52,620 nucleotides of DNA from Candidatus Nanoarchaeia archaeon (lineage in GTDB: Archaea > Nanobdellota > Nanobdellia > SCGC-AAA011-G17 > JAUYJU01): NCBI GenBank assembly GCA_030700155.1, contig JAUYJU010000017.1, forward strand, positions 1 to 52,620, read 5' to 3'. A program made the translations under genes and the position numbers. Within the stretch, counting starts at the first letter, position 1; every line of letters begins with the position of its first letter. This document shows positions 43,614 through 52,620 of this stretch, piece by piece. The notes under the pieces are model-generated. The model searched no databases. It was given only the letters and a program-made list of their open reading frames with translations, and was not told where the DNA came from.

Positions 43614-43855
43614 TTTCTAGCCATCTTCACAAAGAAGAAATAAATTAAAGCACCTATAAAACTAGCAAATATAATCACTAATATCCAAATTACCTTAGTA
43701 CTATCTTTTCTAAATCTTCTCTTAACACAATCTATCAACATCCAAAGCCAGAATAATGCTCCAGCTAACCAGAGTGCATGCATAAAAAACATAGGTAAGA
43801 AAAATATCAAAAGTGCTGCAACTAATACAAAAATAAAGATATTACTCAACATCAT
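43610..43855 (-). CDS. PLDc_N-like two-helix membrane protein
   Basis: 81 aa from an ATG at 43855 (a GTG at 43861 and an ATG at 43852 are alternatives); all overlap the scpA 3' end. Two membrane segments flank a cytosolic DCVKRRFRKDSTKVIW. The pattern W-LWMLIDC-...-IWILVIIF matches the PLDc_N domain found at the N terminus of cardiolipin synthases and as a stand-alone protein. Co-transcribed with scpA. Confidence 0.75.
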   Translation of the reverse strand: MMLSNIFIFVLVAALLIFFLPMFFMHALWLAGALFWLWMLIDCVKRRFRKDSTKVIWILVIIFASFIGALIYFFFVKMARK

Positions 43856-44624
43856 CTTCACCTTCTTCAGTTATTTCAACTAGTTCTTCATCAAGAACTT
43901 CTTGTTTATTTGCATCATATTTTGTAATATCGATTTCTCCAAATGGAACTTTTTGATGTAAATCAATATCATGATTATTAGACAAATACAATAAAGGCAT
44001 AAAAGTATAAATTTTATTATCCCTTGATGGATTATCTCCCACCAATTCTGAAAAAGTAACTTTCTCTTTTTTTGAAAACCATCCCACTATTCTATTATAA
44101 ACGCTTTTAATCAACTTAGTAATATCTATCTTTTTAGTAGGTAATTCAACTTCATTTATCACTCTTTCAGATTTTTTTCTAATAATTCTTTTATGTTCTA
44201 CTTTTAAGGCAGTATCTAAGGCACTCATCAAATCATTCAAATCAATTCTTCTCTTTCTTGCTTGAGGAGTTTTAATAAGTAAATCAGGTATAACTTCTTT
44301 TGTAATTGGATCTATAATATAACCCTCGTCATCTAACAAATCTTCATCAGTACGGAATAATTGGGCATCAAATTCTGTCATATCCTCATTCAAAAATTTA
44401 TGAGATTTAATTTTCAATAGAATCGCAGCTGCTAAAATTACTTTTCCAGATATAAAGAAATTATGTTCTTGTAATCCCTTTACAATATCAAGATATTTTC
44501 TTGATAATAGTGAAATATCAACGTCCCAAGGATTCATCTGTTCAGACTTAACTAGATCTTGGATAATAGTCTGCCAAGTAAGCTCGTCTTTCTTCATCAG
44601 CATATCTAATAATCTGTCTTGCAT
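43842..44624 (-). CDS. scpA: Segregation and condensation protein A (kleisin)
   Basis: 260 aa. The conserved N-terminal TWQTIIQDLVKSEQMNPWDVDISLLSRKYL is the ScpA kleisin motif, followed by the SMC-binding helix region. The C terminus is a winged-helix region rich in acidic residues. ScpA bridges SMC heads in chromosome condensation. No scpB or smc is in the window. TATA-like GATTTAAAAGCC (44649-44660) gives a leaderless start at 44624. Confidence 0.93.
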   Translation of the reverse strand: MQDRLLDMLMKKDELTWQTIIQDLVKSEQMNPWDVDISLLSRKYLDIVKGLQEHNFFISGKVILAAAILLKIKSHKFLNEDMTEFDAQLFRTDEDLLDDEGYIIDPITKEVIPDLLIKTPQARKRRIDLNDLMSALDTALKVEHKRIIRKKSERVINEVELPTKKIDITKLIKSVYNRIVGWFSKKEKVTFSELVGDNPSRDNKIYTFMPLLYLSNNHDIDLHQKVPFGEIDITKYDANKQEVLDEELVEITEEGEDDVE

Positions 44625-44699
44625 ACTCTAAATTACTATTATCAGGCTTTTAAATCTTATGGATAGGTTTTTATAAAACCTAGATTAACTTTGGTTTCT

Positions 44700-44993
44700 A
44701 TGTTTTATGATACTGACGAAGAAGCGCATATTCTTTATAGGGAAGTTAAATGTGCAGAAGCTAACCTTTTTGATAATTCAAAACATTCTATAGAAGATAT
44801 GCTTACAACGGCGTATGGATCGTTCAAGAGCCTTGAAAAGTTCTTCCCTAAAAGCTATCTTACGAGGGCTGCAAGAGTTGAACTTGAACACCTAAAAGAG
44901 ACTTATTCTAAACATATAAAACACCAGGAAATAGGTATTTCTGACTATTTAGAGCTGTATTTTGATTTAGACCTTTTTGTAACTACTATCTAA
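44700..44993 (+). CDS. Hypothetical helical protein
   Basis: 97 aa from the ATG at 44700 (an in-frame TTG at 44691 is the alternative). TATA-like TTTTTATAAAAC (about 44667-44678) supports this start. The sequence is acidic and helical (DEEAHILYREVKCAEANLFD; EHLKETYSKHIKH), with no recognised motif. Transcribed toward the RNA-like region at 45.0 kb. Confidence 0.55.
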   Translation: MFYDTDEEAHILYREVKCAEANLFDNSKHSIEDMLTTAYGSFKSLEKFFPKSYLTRAARVELEHLKETYSKHIKHQEIGISDYLELYFDLDLFVTTI

Positions 44994-45010
44994 TGATTGC
45001 AATAGAAAGG

Positions 45011-45034
45011 TTTAAATATGAGTGATATATCACT
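45011..45034 (+). promoter_or_regulatory. Promoter with a 14-bp palindromic operator
   Basis: A TATA-like TTTAAATATG (45011-45020) is followed immediately by AGTGATATATCACT (45021-45034), a perfect 14-bp palindrome located between TATA box and predicted start (about 45040). A dimeric repressor bound there would block transcription. Confidence 0.55.
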
Positions 45035-45039
45035 AGTAT

Positions 45040-45205
45040 TATCACCTCTTTTTTCCCAGGATGCAGCTCTCGGGTTGCATCCCAGGGTTTACTAATCCAA
45101 GTCAGAACTATCTTCTTAGGCTTTTTACTGCTGTTTTAAGTATACTTAATTTTCTCGGGTTGCAGACTAGAGTCTATACTACAAATTCAAACTGCAAAAA
45201 GTAAC
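45040..45205 (+). ncRNA. Candidate structured RNA
   Basis: The region lies between a promoter and a small ORF pair. GGATGCA (45059-45065) pairs with TGCATCC (45076-45082) over a 10-nt loop. TTGCAG (45161-45166 region) can pair with CTGCAA (45192-45197 region), and AGACT/AGTCT forms an inner hairpin. The 12-mer TCTCGGGTTGCA occurs twice (45068-45079 and 45153-45164). A 47-codon ORF (45061-45204) is open across it, but its codons (CTC, TCG, GGG, AGG) differ from the neighbours, so RNA is favoured. No known family recognised. Confidence 0.35.
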
Positions 45206-45256
45206 CTAAAATATTTAAGTGGGAAAGTTTAAAAAGTCGTTTATCTTTAAAGAATT

Positions 45257-45442
45257 ATGACAAATGTAACCTTAGAAGAAGTTAATAAAAATGTGCTTGA
45301 ACTAAAAAGAGAAATCGAGGAAATACGTAGCTTTCTAAATGAAGATTTTGAATTAGCCGAAGATGTGAAAAAAGAAATTGAAGAGTCTAGAAAACGTTCT
45401 GATTCTGAATTCATAAGTAATGAAAATATCCAATTTAACTGA
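45257..45442 (+). CDS. Antitoxin-like small protein
   Basis: 61 aa. After a charged helix (LKREIEEIRSFLNEDFELA) comes a segment EDVKKEIEESRKR...EFI, reminiscent of RelB/VapB-type antitoxins. TATA-like TTTAAAAAG (about 45228-45236) is about 20-30 nt upstream. The next ORF overlaps it by 23 nt in another frame. No RelE or PIN toxin follows, so this may be an orphan or decayed system. Confidence 0.5.
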   Translation: MTNVTLEEVNKNVLELKREIEEIRSFLNEDFELAEDVKKEIEESRKRSDSEFISNENIQFN

Positions 45443-45569
45443 AAAAGAAATAGAAGAATTCGCAGTTAAATTAGGAAAGAAAATAACCTCACGAAAAATG
45501 ATGGAAGCTATTAAAGAAAGTGATGAAGCAAAAGAGAAGGGTGTAAAAACCTGGAAATTAAACGTTTAA
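45420..45569 (+). CDS. 49-aa small protein overlapping the antitoxin-like gene
   Basis: The frame starts with ATG at 45420 and encodes NLTEKEIEEFAVKLGKKITS, then MMEAIKESDEAKEKG and WKLNV. Charged and helical; family not recognised. The 23-nt overlap with the preceding gene suggests co-translation, but a chance ORF cannot be ruled out. Confidence 0.4.
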   Translation: MKISNLTEKEIEEFAVKLGKKITSRKMMEAIKESDEAKEKGVKTWKLNV

Positions 45570-45593
45570 TATTCTCGTAAAACTTTCAGAAAA

Positions 45594-45713
45594 TCACTTA
45601 CCGCAACTACAAGTATAACTAGGATAACCACAAGTTCTTCTGCAGACTCTAGCTAATTTACATTCATATTTAGAACTAGATTCATAGTTCAAAGAATAAT
45701 TAGTATAATCCAT
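45594..45713 (-). CDS. 39-aa cysteine-rich miniprotein
   Basis: Five cysteines in the C-terminal half (CKLARVCRRTCGYPSYTCSC), spaced as in small metal-binding or disulfide peptides. It begins 2 nt after the stop of the upstream gene on the same strand, which supports translation, but no ribosome site is clear. Confidence 0.4.
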   Translation of the reverse strand: MDYTNYSLNYESSSKYECKLARVCRRTCGYPSYTCSCGK

Positions 45714-45715
45714 AT

Positions 45716-46228
45716 CTAAAGGCTTCCGCCAATTAATCTATTAAAAAAGGATTCAACTTTCTTAACATCAATATCTTCCATAGTTATGGATTTTCCTTGA
45801 ACTTCTCTAGGCGGTTCAGGAATATAAGATTTAATAAATTCTCTTGTAGGTTCAATTGAAATACTAACTGGCTCTTCTTTAATTTCTTCAGCAATTTGAA
45901 CCGGCCCCTCAATTTTAGGTTCAACCTTCACTTCTTCAAAAGTTTTCGGTTCTTCTTTAACATCTATAGGTTTTGCAAAAATATCTAAAGTATTCTGTTC
46001 AGGATGTTTTGAAGCTGATTCTAAGGGCTTTACCTCTACTTTTTGAATGGATTGTTGAATAACCTGAGAATTATGCGGCTGTAATGGTTTAGCAGGCTTT
46101 AAATTTTGAGCTCTTGGTTGAGCATCAATCTGTTCTTCAAAGATTTTATTTTCATCAATCCTTCCAAGGTCCTTAAGCATATTGTACCGGTCAGGATTTG
46201 CTAATCTTGATAAAAGGTCTTCAGCCAT
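45716..46228 (-). CDS. Hypothetical protein with long disordered middle
   Basis: 170 aa. A short helical N terminus (AEDLLSRLANPDRYNMLKDL) is followed by about 100 residues rich in Pro, Glu, Lys and Val, which look unstructured, and a short helical end (DVKKVESFFNRLIGGSL). The two conserved-looking ends joined by a linker suggest an adaptor or scaffold. Family not recognised. Confidence 0.5.
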   Translation of the reverse strand: MAEDLLSRLANPDRYNMLKDLGRIDENKIFEEQIDAQPRAQNLKPAKPLQPHNSQVIQQSIQKVEVKPLESASKHPEQNTLDIFAKPIDVKEEPKTFEEVKVEPKIEGPVQIAEEIKEEPVSISIEPTREFIKSYIPEPPREVQGKSITMEDIDVKKVESFFNRLIGGSL

Positions 46229-46309
46229 TTCTACTATTATTAAGAACTTTAATGATTTATAAGTGTTTCGCTAAATAAAATTTATATAGATAAACTACTT
46301 CTTTAATCT

Positions 46310-46642
46310 ATGACAGTTAAACAAAAATATTCTTTGTGGACTGCACCAGCGGACCAATCAGAATCTCCTTTAGGTAATATAAATTTAAAGGAATTGGAAA
46401 AATGTTTAGCGGAAATAGACTCGGATCAATTTAAAAAAGATAGAAAATCTGAACAAAAAGCTTGTAATCATGAAAAAGTATGGAAATCTACTCTAGTCAA
46501 CCTAAGGGGAGTTTATTCAATAAGTCACAATTACTTATGCATGTGCTGTGGATTAGAAAGTGAATCGCCTATAGGAACCTATAAACATCAAAAAATAAAT
46601 CCAAATGAACTTGAGAATATTCTAAACACCCAAGTGGATTAA
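46310..46642 (+). CDS. Hypothetical protein with a CxxC pair
   Basis: 110 aa, soluble. The segment KACNHEKVWK and later YLCMCCGLES carry three cysteines and a histidine that may bind zinc. Nothing else is recognised. TATA-like TTTATATAG (about 46280-46289) lies about 21-30 nt before the start. Confidence 0.5.
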   Translation: MTVKQKYSLWTAPADQSESPLGNINLKELEKCLAEIDSDQFKKDRKSEQKACNHEKVWKSTLVNLRGVYSISHNYLCMCCGLESESPIGTYKHQKINPNELENILNTQVD

Positions 46643-46664
46643 GAAATAAATCTATAATAACCTT

Positions 46665-46994
46665 CTAACCCTTAATTAAATGGTTATTCTCTTCTTTAAA
46701 TTTTGCAAATCTTTTTTCTTCTTCCATAAAAGCTTGGCAAATTGCAACATGAAAGCCATCTAAAGTAATTTTCTCTTTTTTTAACGCAAATAATAACTGT
46801 TGAAAAGACCATTGTAGTTTATCTTCTATTCCTCCTCTTGGAGTTCTTGCTAGTTCATCTAATATGCCTCTCGGAAGAATATAACTCAATTCTTCTCCAG
46901 AATTACCATCTAAAATATAAACTAAATGATCATCAGTATGATTAGGAAAATAATCAATCTTCAGTTTATCATCCCGATATAAATGTTCAGTCAT
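46665..46994 (-). CDS. Hypothetical soluble protein
   Basis: 109 aa, acidic beta-rich first half (KLKIDYFPNHTDDHLVYIL) and helical second half (KLQWSFQQLLFALKKE; ICQAFMEEEKRFAKF). Family not recognised. TATA-like CTTAAATATC on the minus strand is about 20-30 nt before the start. Confidence 0.5.
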   Translation of the reverse strand: MTEHLYRDDKLKIDYFPNHTDDHLVYILDGNSGEELSYILPRGILDELARTPRGGIEDKLQWSFQQLLFALKKEKITLDGFHVAICQAFMEEEKRFAKFKEENNHLIKG

Positions 46995-47053
46995 AAAAAT
47001 ATTAAGAGATTAAGATATTTAAGGATTATGTTAAAAAGAAATATAGTTTAGGG

Positions 47054-47251
47054 TTATTGAACAGGTTTAGGTGCACTCTTCATCTCAGTATAATGACAAG
47101 CACCACAGAAAACTCTATCTTTATGATTGCCTAAAAAAGTTCCAGGTCCACATTTAGGGCAATTTCTTTCTTTAGTTAAATTATCTCCAGAAACTTTATA
47201 CTTCTTCCATTTTTCAGAAGGTCTCTTGTTTTTAACTTTCTTTTTTGCCAT
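47054..47251 (-). CDS. rps27ae: Ribosomal protein S27Ae
   Basis: 65 aa, a small-subunit protein. A basic N terminus (KKKVKNKRPSEKWKKYKV) precedes a zinc ribbon with CPKCGPGTFL...VFCGACHYTE. It follows S24e with a 2-nt gap, as in most archaea, and ends the PIN-rpoE'-spt4-S24e-S27ae cluster. Confidence 0.96.
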   Translation of the reverse strand: MAKKKVKNKRPSEKWKKYKVSGDNLTKERNCPKCGPGTFLGNHKDRVFCGACHYTEMKSAPKPVQ

Positions 47252-47253
47252 TA

Positions 47254-47622
47254 TTATGCCTTCACTTCAGCTGGTTTTACTTCTGCAGGAGCTTCAGCAG
47301 GTTTTGCAGCAGCTTCCTTAACAGCTTTTCTATCAGCTAAATCCTTATCTCTAATCTCTTTCAAAACTTTCTTTTTCCTATAAAAATGAATTTTATCTAA
47401 ATTTTCTTTTTTATCATAAACAAATATCTCAGCTTTACAACCTTGACCATATTCTTGTTCAATTTCATAAACAAAGATTACATCTTCCTTAGCTTTAAGC
47501 ATTGGTGCTACTTGTTTAGCAACTTCAGCCCTGGAAGGAGTTGATTTAGTTTCAGATTCCAAATTTACTAAAACTTCTTTTCTATGCAATAATTTATTTT
47601 GTCTTTCTTCTAATATTTTCAT
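47254..47622 (-). CDS. rps24e: Ribosomal protein S24e
   Basis: 122 aa. The body (MKILEERQNKLLHRKEVLVN; EIEQEYGQGCKAEIFVYD) matches S24e. A C-terminal tail of about 20 residues, alanine-, proline- and lysine-rich (AKPAEAPAEVKPAEVKA), extends past the usual end. It overlaps spt4 by 4 nt. Confidence 0.95.
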   Translation of the reverse strand: MKILEERQNKLLHRKEVLVNLESETKSTPSRAEVAKQVAPMLKAKEDVIFVYEIEQEYGQGCKAEIFVYDKKENLDKIHFYRKKKVLKEIRDKDLADRKAVKEAAAKPAEAPAEVKPAEVKA

Positions 47623-47801
47623 CTTACTTTAATTGCATATTCTCCTTTTTGTTTTATTCCAATTTTCTGAGCAACCTCAGATTTATCAGCATCTAAAATA
47701 AATAATCTTCCTTTCCAATTATCAGTAAAACTTGAACCTTTGCAGATAGGACATTGTCCACCTTCTACAAACATTTTATCATTCCTGCAAACTTTTCTCA
47801 T
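47619..47801 (-). CDS. spt4: Transcription elongation factor Spt4 (RpoE'')
   Basis: 60 aa. Cys pairs CRNDK..., GQCPICKGSSF form the small zinc fold, followed by WKGRLFILDADKSEVAQKIG, typical of archaeal Spt4. It pairs with Spt5 at the polymerase clamp. The start overlaps the rpoE' stop by 4 nt. Confidence 0.95.
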   Translation of the reverse strand: MRKVCRNDKMFVEGGQCPICKGSSFTDNWKGRLFILDADKSEVAQKIGIKQKGEYAIKVR

Positions 47802-48382
47802 TTTTCTTTAGCCTCTTTATTTTCTTTAGCCTCTTTAGGTTGATCTTTTTTAACTTCTTCTTCAATCCAATGCTCAGCTCCAAGTCTTGGCTGTCTCATT
47901 GTTAGTCCTATTTTAGGATTTGTTGGGTCTTTATATGAAATAGCAATTATTCTTGCTCTTACTTTATCTCCAACTTTTAAAACTTTTTTTGTTTCTTTTC
48001 CAGTCAAAGTATTTGATTTTGAAAAACTTACAAAATCGTCCATTGTCTGGCTGACATGAATCATTCCATCCAAGGCCCCCATATCAATGAAAGCCCCGAA
48101 ATCTGTTATGTCATTAACTCTTCCTAAGACAACTTCTTGCATCTCAGGTTTAAGTGTTAAAATCTTAAATCTTGTATCATAATATGTTGCTCCATCTCCA
48201 GGGATTATAACTCCCTCTCCAATGTTAACAACTTCAGTAACAGCAATAATAGCTCCAAGTTCTTTTGATATCATTCCATTATATTGCTGAGTAATGCTCT
48301 TAGTTATGCACTCATTAATATCTTCCTTAAAAAGAGTTGGTGGTACTCTAACATGACTTCTTACTTCAAGCTCGTAATACAT
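47798..48382 (-). CDS. rpoE1: RNA polymerase subunit E' (Rpb7 homolog)
   Basis: 194 aa. N-terminal RNP-like domain (YYELEVRSHVRVPPTLF), then an S1 RNA-binding domain (VVLGRVNDITDFGAFIDMG...GMIHVSQ). A lysine/glutamate-rich tail closes it. It forms the polymerase stalk with subunit F. It lies 2 nt after the PIN-domain gene. Confidence 0.97.
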   Translation of the reverse strand: MYYELEVRSHVRVPPTLFKEDINECITKSITQQYNGMISKELGAIIAVTEVVNIGEGVIIPGDGATYYDTRFKILTLKPEMQEVVLGRVNDITDFGAFIDMGALDGMIHVSQTMDDFVSFSKSNTLTGKETKKVLKVGDKVRARIIAISYKDPTNPKIGLTMRQPRLGAEHWIEEEVKKDQPKEAKENKEAKEK

Positions 48383-48384
48383 TT

Positions 48385-48729
48385 TTAAACAAACCTCAAA
48401 AATTTACTTTGACGAATAGTTATTACTCCAATATTCCTCTTTTTAAGCTTTTCCTTTAGTTCTCTATCCTGCGTAGCCACTATAGCCCCTTTAAAATTTA
48501 CCAGTAAATCGTCTACAGGTCTATCTCTAGATGTCTCTATAACCTTAAAATTAACGATTAAAGCCTTTGCCAATTTAGCCTGAGGTTTTCCCTCTAATTC
48601 ATCTAAAGTCCTGTCTAAAATGCATATTTCAAAGCTGAAATCACATATACGTTCTAATTCAGTCTTTATGTCAATCTTATGTTTAGCAGCATTAATTATA
48701 AAGTCAGTATCCAATATTATTTGCACCAT
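48385..48729 (-). CDS. PIN-domain protein (archaeal Fcf1/UPF0129 type)
   Basis: 114 aa from the ATG at 48729; the longer ORF upstream is promoter sequence. Acidic PIN residues lie in ILDTDFII (D near residue 6), RTLDELEG and VATQDRELKEKLK. PIN proteins are usually Mg-dependent RNases. In archaea this one is regularly the first gene of the rpoE'-spt4-S24e-S27ae cluster, so a role in ribosome or RNA maturation is likely. Confidence 0.88.
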   Translation of the reverse strand: MVQIILDTDFIINAAKHKIDIKTELERICDFSFEICILDRTLDELEGKPQAKLAKALIVNFKVIETSRDRPVDDLLVNFKGAIVATQDRELKEKLKKRNIGVITIRQSKFLRFV

Positions 48730-48750
48730 ACTACTATCGAAAATTTCACC

Positions 48751-48762
48751 CATTTTAAAACT
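48751..48762 (-). promoter_or_regulatory. TATA box for the PIN-rpoE'-spt4 operon
   Basis: On the minus strand AGTTTTAAAATG ends 22 nt before the ATG at 48729, which supports that start and a leaderless mRNA. Confidence 0.55.
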
Positions 48763-48896
48763 TTGCCTCTGGGAAGCCATTCTGTAAAGTCCATAAGCCC
48801 TATAAAACACGAAAATTTTCAGCATTTTTTCAGAGTAGAAAACAACCTCTATAAGCCGCCTAGTATCAAAATTCAAGCGTTTTAGCCTGAGAAAAC

Positions 48897-48904
48897 TTTA
48901 TAAG
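48897..48904 (+). promoter_or_regulatory. TATA box and leader of gyrB
   Basis: TTTATAAG lies about 48-55 nt before the gyrB ATG, giving a leader of about 24 nt. GAGGTGGG (48927-48934) is a ribosome site but sits 17 nt from the ATG, an unusually long gap. Confidence 0.5.
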
Positions 48905-48939
48905 CTTACCCTCATTTCTATAGCTCGAGGTGGGACTAA

Positions 48940-52134
<3,195 letters not shown>

Positions 52135-52135
52135 A

Positions 52136-52620
52136 ATGGTAGTAAACGATAAGTTAATCGAACAAGAAATGAAAGAAGCATACATAGATTATGCTATGTC
52201 TGTAATTACTTCTAGAGCCTTACCTAATGTTAAAGATGGATTAAAACCAGTTCATAGAAGAGCACTTTTTGCTATGAATGAAATTGGTGCTACTTCAGAT
52301 AAACCTTTTAAAAAATCAGCAAGAATCGTCGGAGAAATCCTTGGTAAATACCATCCCCACGGTGACACTGCAGCTTATGAATCCATTGTAAGGATGGCAC
52401 AAGAATTCTCATTACGTTATCCATTAGTACATGGACAAGGCAACTGGGGTAGCGTAGACGGAGATTCTGCAGCCGCAATGCGTTACACAGAAGCAAAACT
52501 TTCAAAGATAGCAGAAGAGATGTTAGTCGATATAGAAAAGAACACAGTTAATTTTGCCCTTAATTTTGATGGAAGTTTAGAAGAACCTTTAGTATTGCCA
52601 GCAAGAATTCCTAATCTTTT
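52136..52620 (+). CDS. gyrA: DNA gyrase subunit A, N-terminal part (cut off by window)
   Basis: 161 codons visible. The sequence [20 protein letters not shown], then [19 protein letters not shown] and [10 protein letters not shown] shows the DNA-cleavage domain; the catalytic tyrosine is Y117 in MRYTEA. It starts one base after the gyrB stop, so the two subunits are expressed as one operon. Confidence 0.97.
   Translation, partial: MVVNDKLIEQEMKEAYIDYAMSVITSRALPNVKDGLKPVHRRALFAMNEIGATSDKPFKKSARIVGEILGKYHPHGDTAAYESIVRMAQEFSLRYPLVHGQGNWGSVDGDSAAAMRYTEAKLSKIAEEMLVDIEKNTVNFALNFDGSLEEPLVLPARIPNL

Noticed and set aside
45061-45204. 47-codon ORF as a protein gene
   Set aside because: Codon use is unlike the neighbours, no ribosome site is present and the sequence folds into hairpins; kept as an ncRNA candidate instead.
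45040-45569. Type III toxin-antitoxin (RNA repeats plus toxin)
   Set aside because: The 12-mer occurs only twice and the downstream ORFs do not resemble ToxN; no repeat array or terminator is seen.
48730-48876. 49-residue extension of the PIN-domain gene
   Set aside because: A TATA box lies inside it and the PIN fold begins at MVQIILDTD, so the shorter start is chosen.

Overview
The window is a 52.6-kb piece of an AT-rich archaeal chromosome. Archaeal markers are everywhere: RNA polymerase split into A', A'', B' and B'' with subunit H, subunit E' and Spt4, ribosomal proteins S24e and S27ae, homomeric NAC, Mre11-Rad50, an Lhr-type helicase, archaeal RNase J, tRNA introns in the anticodon loop, and TATA-like boxes about 25 nt before start codons. 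The many small unassigned proteins together with bacterial-type gyrase suggest a DPANN-like lineage (Woesearchaeota/Pacearchaeota type). That placement is an inference from gene content, not a phylogeny.

Layout. 1-7.4 kb (minus strand): tRNA-Asp, tRNA-Lys (14-nt intron), rpoH, rpoB2, rpoB1, rpoA1, then rpoA2, which runs off the left edge inside an intein. 7.6-10.2 kb (plus): a three-gene operon of unknown function, a nucleotidyltransferase with a small partner, a frameshifted remnant behind a 12-bp inverted repeat, and tRNA-Tyr (48-nt intron, minus). 10.2-16.7 kb: DoxX-like and other membrane or secreted proteins and a mre11-rad50 operon with a small third gene. 17.3-21.1 kb: an ABC exporter pair overlapping RNase J. 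21.2-26.2 kb: membrane-anchored coiled-coil proteins, an unassigned 548-aa protein, and a ribbon-helix-helix regulator with a RecA/KaiC-like protein. 26.2-30.1 kb: Lhr-type helicase, PEBP protein, metallophosphoesterase. 30.1-34.9 kb: a VIT-type transporter and a phosphatase / Ser-Thr kinase / membrane coiled-coil operon. 35-37.3 kb: NAC, a pair of possibly related helical proteins, a DUF4389-like protein and an AlkD-like protein. 37.3-41.1 kb: a free-standing ATP-cone-like protein, small membrane proteins, a MinD/ParA ATPase and a protein with a duplicated HTH/Myb-like unit. 41.2-44.6 kb: tRNA-His directly followed by hisS, winged-helix proteins, a zinc-finger miniprotein and scpA. 45-46.6 kb: a probable structured RNA behind a palindromic promoter, plus small antitoxin-like ORFs. 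47-48.7 kb (minus): the conserved cluster PIN - rpoE' - spt4 - S24e - S27ae. 48.9 kb to the end (plus): gyrB with an HNH intein, then the start of gyrA.

Two inteins interrupt two essential enzymes at near-invariant motifs: GEPGTQM of RNA polymerase A'' and EGDSAGG of GyrB. The most system-like unassigned locus is the three-gene phosphatase-kinase-membrane coiled-coil operon. The most intriguing non-protein signal is the 45.0-45.2 kb transcript candidate. First genes of operons usually have a TATA box 22-30 nt before the start codon (leaderless). Internal genes overlap by ATGA-type junctions or carry GAGGT-like Shine-Dalgarno sites. I saw no CRISPR array, transposase or rRNA gene.
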